From Gonapodya prolifera JEL478 (lineage: Eukaryota > Monoblepharomycota > Monoblepharidomycetes > Monoblepharidales > Gonapodyaceae): DNA of 64,000 bases. Location of the stretch: positions 538,910 to 602,909 of the forward strand of contig KQ965736.1 of assembly GCA_001574975.1 (NCBI GenBank). The letters are read 5' to 3'. Positions 62,676 to 64,000 of the stretch are shown piece by piece. The position numbers and the translations under genes were made by a program. Position 1 is the first letter of the stretch. Each line of letters begins with the position of its first letter. The notes under the pieces are model-generated. The model worked only from the letters and a program-made list of their open reading frames with translations. It was not told the DNA's origin and ran no database searches.

Positions 62676-64000
62676 TCACAGTTTGCTGATCACTGATTCG
62701 GCTTTGGGGTTTTTCACCTCGATGATACTCTTGCCGAAATTAGAGCCCCGCATCATTTCGATAAAGCTGAGGAAAGCCGCACACGAGCGATAAGTTTCCG
62801 TATGCCGCAAAGCTTTTCCCAGTTGGCACTTACTACGACGGAGCGGCATCTAGACCAACCCTCACATCCTCCTTGAACTCTCGCCACTCCCCCGCCGTGA
62901 TCTGGGGCTTGACGACGCCGTATATGCTGTCGAGCAGCTTTGGTCGATCTGCGGAGACGCCAAAGGGCGACAACGAAATGCTCTTGGCGCGCGCCACGTC
63001 TTCGTTCTTGAGTTGGTACTGGTCCGCCTCGGCGGTGTTGATCTGCGAGATGCGACCGCTGGCGAGTTGTGAGAAAAAGGGTCAGTGAGAGGTGAGGGCG
63101 GGCTCCAAGGCGATGTCCGGTGAGTTACCAGAGTGGGAAACGGGCGTTTTCGTTGGCGTGGGCGATGGCGGCGTCGAGTGTTTCTCCTCCAACTTTGGTG
63201 GTTTGGGTCGTAGAGAAGGTGAACGTTGGTGCTTCATAACGTCTCCATTTCCGATCAATTTCCGATACTTCGAGTCTTACCGTTATCTTTCGGTCCGCGT
63301 CGAGCCCAATAGTTGAAACCGATGTGAGCTCCAGGAACAAAGCGGGACACGAGGTAACGTACCAAAGTATATGTCTATTCCGCTGGGACAAAGTTGCGCA
63401 AGCGCGGTATCTAGGCTTCCACCCACGGGCTTCTTGTAATTGAATGCCGCGTCGATTTTGATCTGACAAGTGCGTAATGGCAAACATTTTGAAACCCCGC
63501 ATTGCATCAGGCAAACCAGGCCACGCAATCACCTTCTCCTTCAGGAACCGGACCTTGTCGTCACTGCCCGCACTTCCAACAACCCTCAGCCCCGCTCGCT
63601 TGGCGAGGAGACACACGCTCTGCCCGACCGCGCCGGCGGCACCGCTGACGAAAATGGTCTCGCCAGGTTGGGGTTGCCCGAATTTGAAGAAGCCGACGTC
63701 TATACGTGTGTGGTGCTTTAGGGTGGTGCAAGGGAATGTGGCGAGCGGGACTTACAGCCTGTAACGCCGGGACTTCCGAGCGGGCCTGTGAACACGGGTT
63801 AGGAGTGCAGATGGGATGTAGTAAGAATGTAAAAGAGCACTTACCGACGTAGTGCGACAGAGGAATGTGAAGCTTTTCTTCCTCGTCGGCTGGAATGCTG
63901 ACGATCATGCGGGTTTCCTCGAGCAAAGTAAGTTCGTCCTGTCTGAGAATCTGGTAGTCGGCCCATGCAGTGGAAATGGATGTCACAAAAGATCCAGGTG
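62676..64000 (-). CDS. Zinc-free MDR, quinone/alkenal oxidoreductase (5' end outside window)
   Basis: This is a medium-chain reductase of the leukotriene-B4-dehydrogenase/alkenal reductase group that reduces activated double bonds with NADPH. From the edge it reads STAWADYQILRQDEL, then SHYVG, GPLGSPGVTGYVGFFKFGQ, ETIFVSGAAGAVGQSV (NADP-binding AxGxxG), AGLRVVGSAGSDDKVRFLKE, IKIDAAFNYKKPVGGSLDT, SGIDIYF, GGETLDAAIAHA, RISQINTAEADQYQL, PFGVSADRPKLLDSI and a last exon FIEMMRGSNFGKSIIEVKNP ending VISKL. The catalytic-zinc cysteines and histidines of alcohol dehydrogenases are absent, as expected. The N-terminal exon or exons lie beyond base 64000. Several short introns. Confidence 0.88.

Overview
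This window is nuclear DNA of a fungus, most likely an early-diverging, chytrid-like lineage (the lineage is inference). Genes lie close together on both strands and are cut by many short GT-AG introns, mostly 50-100 nt. The proteins are typically eukaryotic and fungal: 5-oxoprolinase, EB1, PP2A catalytic subunit, sphinganine C4-hydroxylase, a Swiss-Army-Knife/HAD protein, RasGEF and F-box proteins. I see no rRNA, tRNA, CRISPR array, virus-like element or transposon. Exon joins were deduced by hand from open frames, splice-site consensus and known protein families.

Layout. 0.2-3 kb: RRM RNA-binding protein (+). 3.3-8.7 kb: 5-oxoprolinase (-). 9.6-18.1 kb: two tandem paralogous long coiled-coil genes (+) whose exons match almost one for one. 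18.3-19.6 kb: YghU-type glutathione S-transferase (+). 20.0-24.2 kb: F-box protein, flavin-reductase-fold protein and EB1 (all -). 24.5-26.3 kb: PP2A catalytic subunit (+), with a 7-8 bp tandem repeat just past its stop. 26.5-30.1 kb: APH-type phosphotransferase with a 10-nt microexon, then a monocarboxylate-type transporter (both -). 30.9-35.7 kb: SUR2-type hydroxylase and a TPR-like protein with an acylation-like N-terminus (+). 35.9-36.9 kb: proline-rich single-pass membrane protein (-). 37.3-41.5 kb: RasGEF (+). 41.8-42.6 kb: doubtful ORF (-). 42.6-48.8 kb: PP2C/PDP-like phosphatase, amidohydrolase and aldo/keto reductase (+). 49.0-52.4 kb: extended SDR and MFS transporter (-). 52.8-55.9 kb: DEAD-box helicase (+). 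56.1-57.7 kb: F-box protein (-). 57.9-62.6 kb: HAD-SAK protein and methylenetetrahydrofolate reductase (+). 62.7 kb to the end: quinone-oxidoreductase-like MDR (-), cut by the window edge.

The genes do not form one pathway. Several are head to head over short shared upstream regions: EB1/PP2A, transporter/SUR2, membrane protein/RasGEF, MFS/helicase and F-box/HAD-SAK. Several products carry Arg/Ser-rich, acid-poor N-termini that look mitochondrial (GST, aldo/keto reductase, helicase, flavin-reductase-like). The least explained and most interesting locus is the tandem coiled-coil pair: all introns are phase 0, exon lengths are conserved between copies, and both share a phenylalanine-rich basic tail. 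I do not recognise this family.
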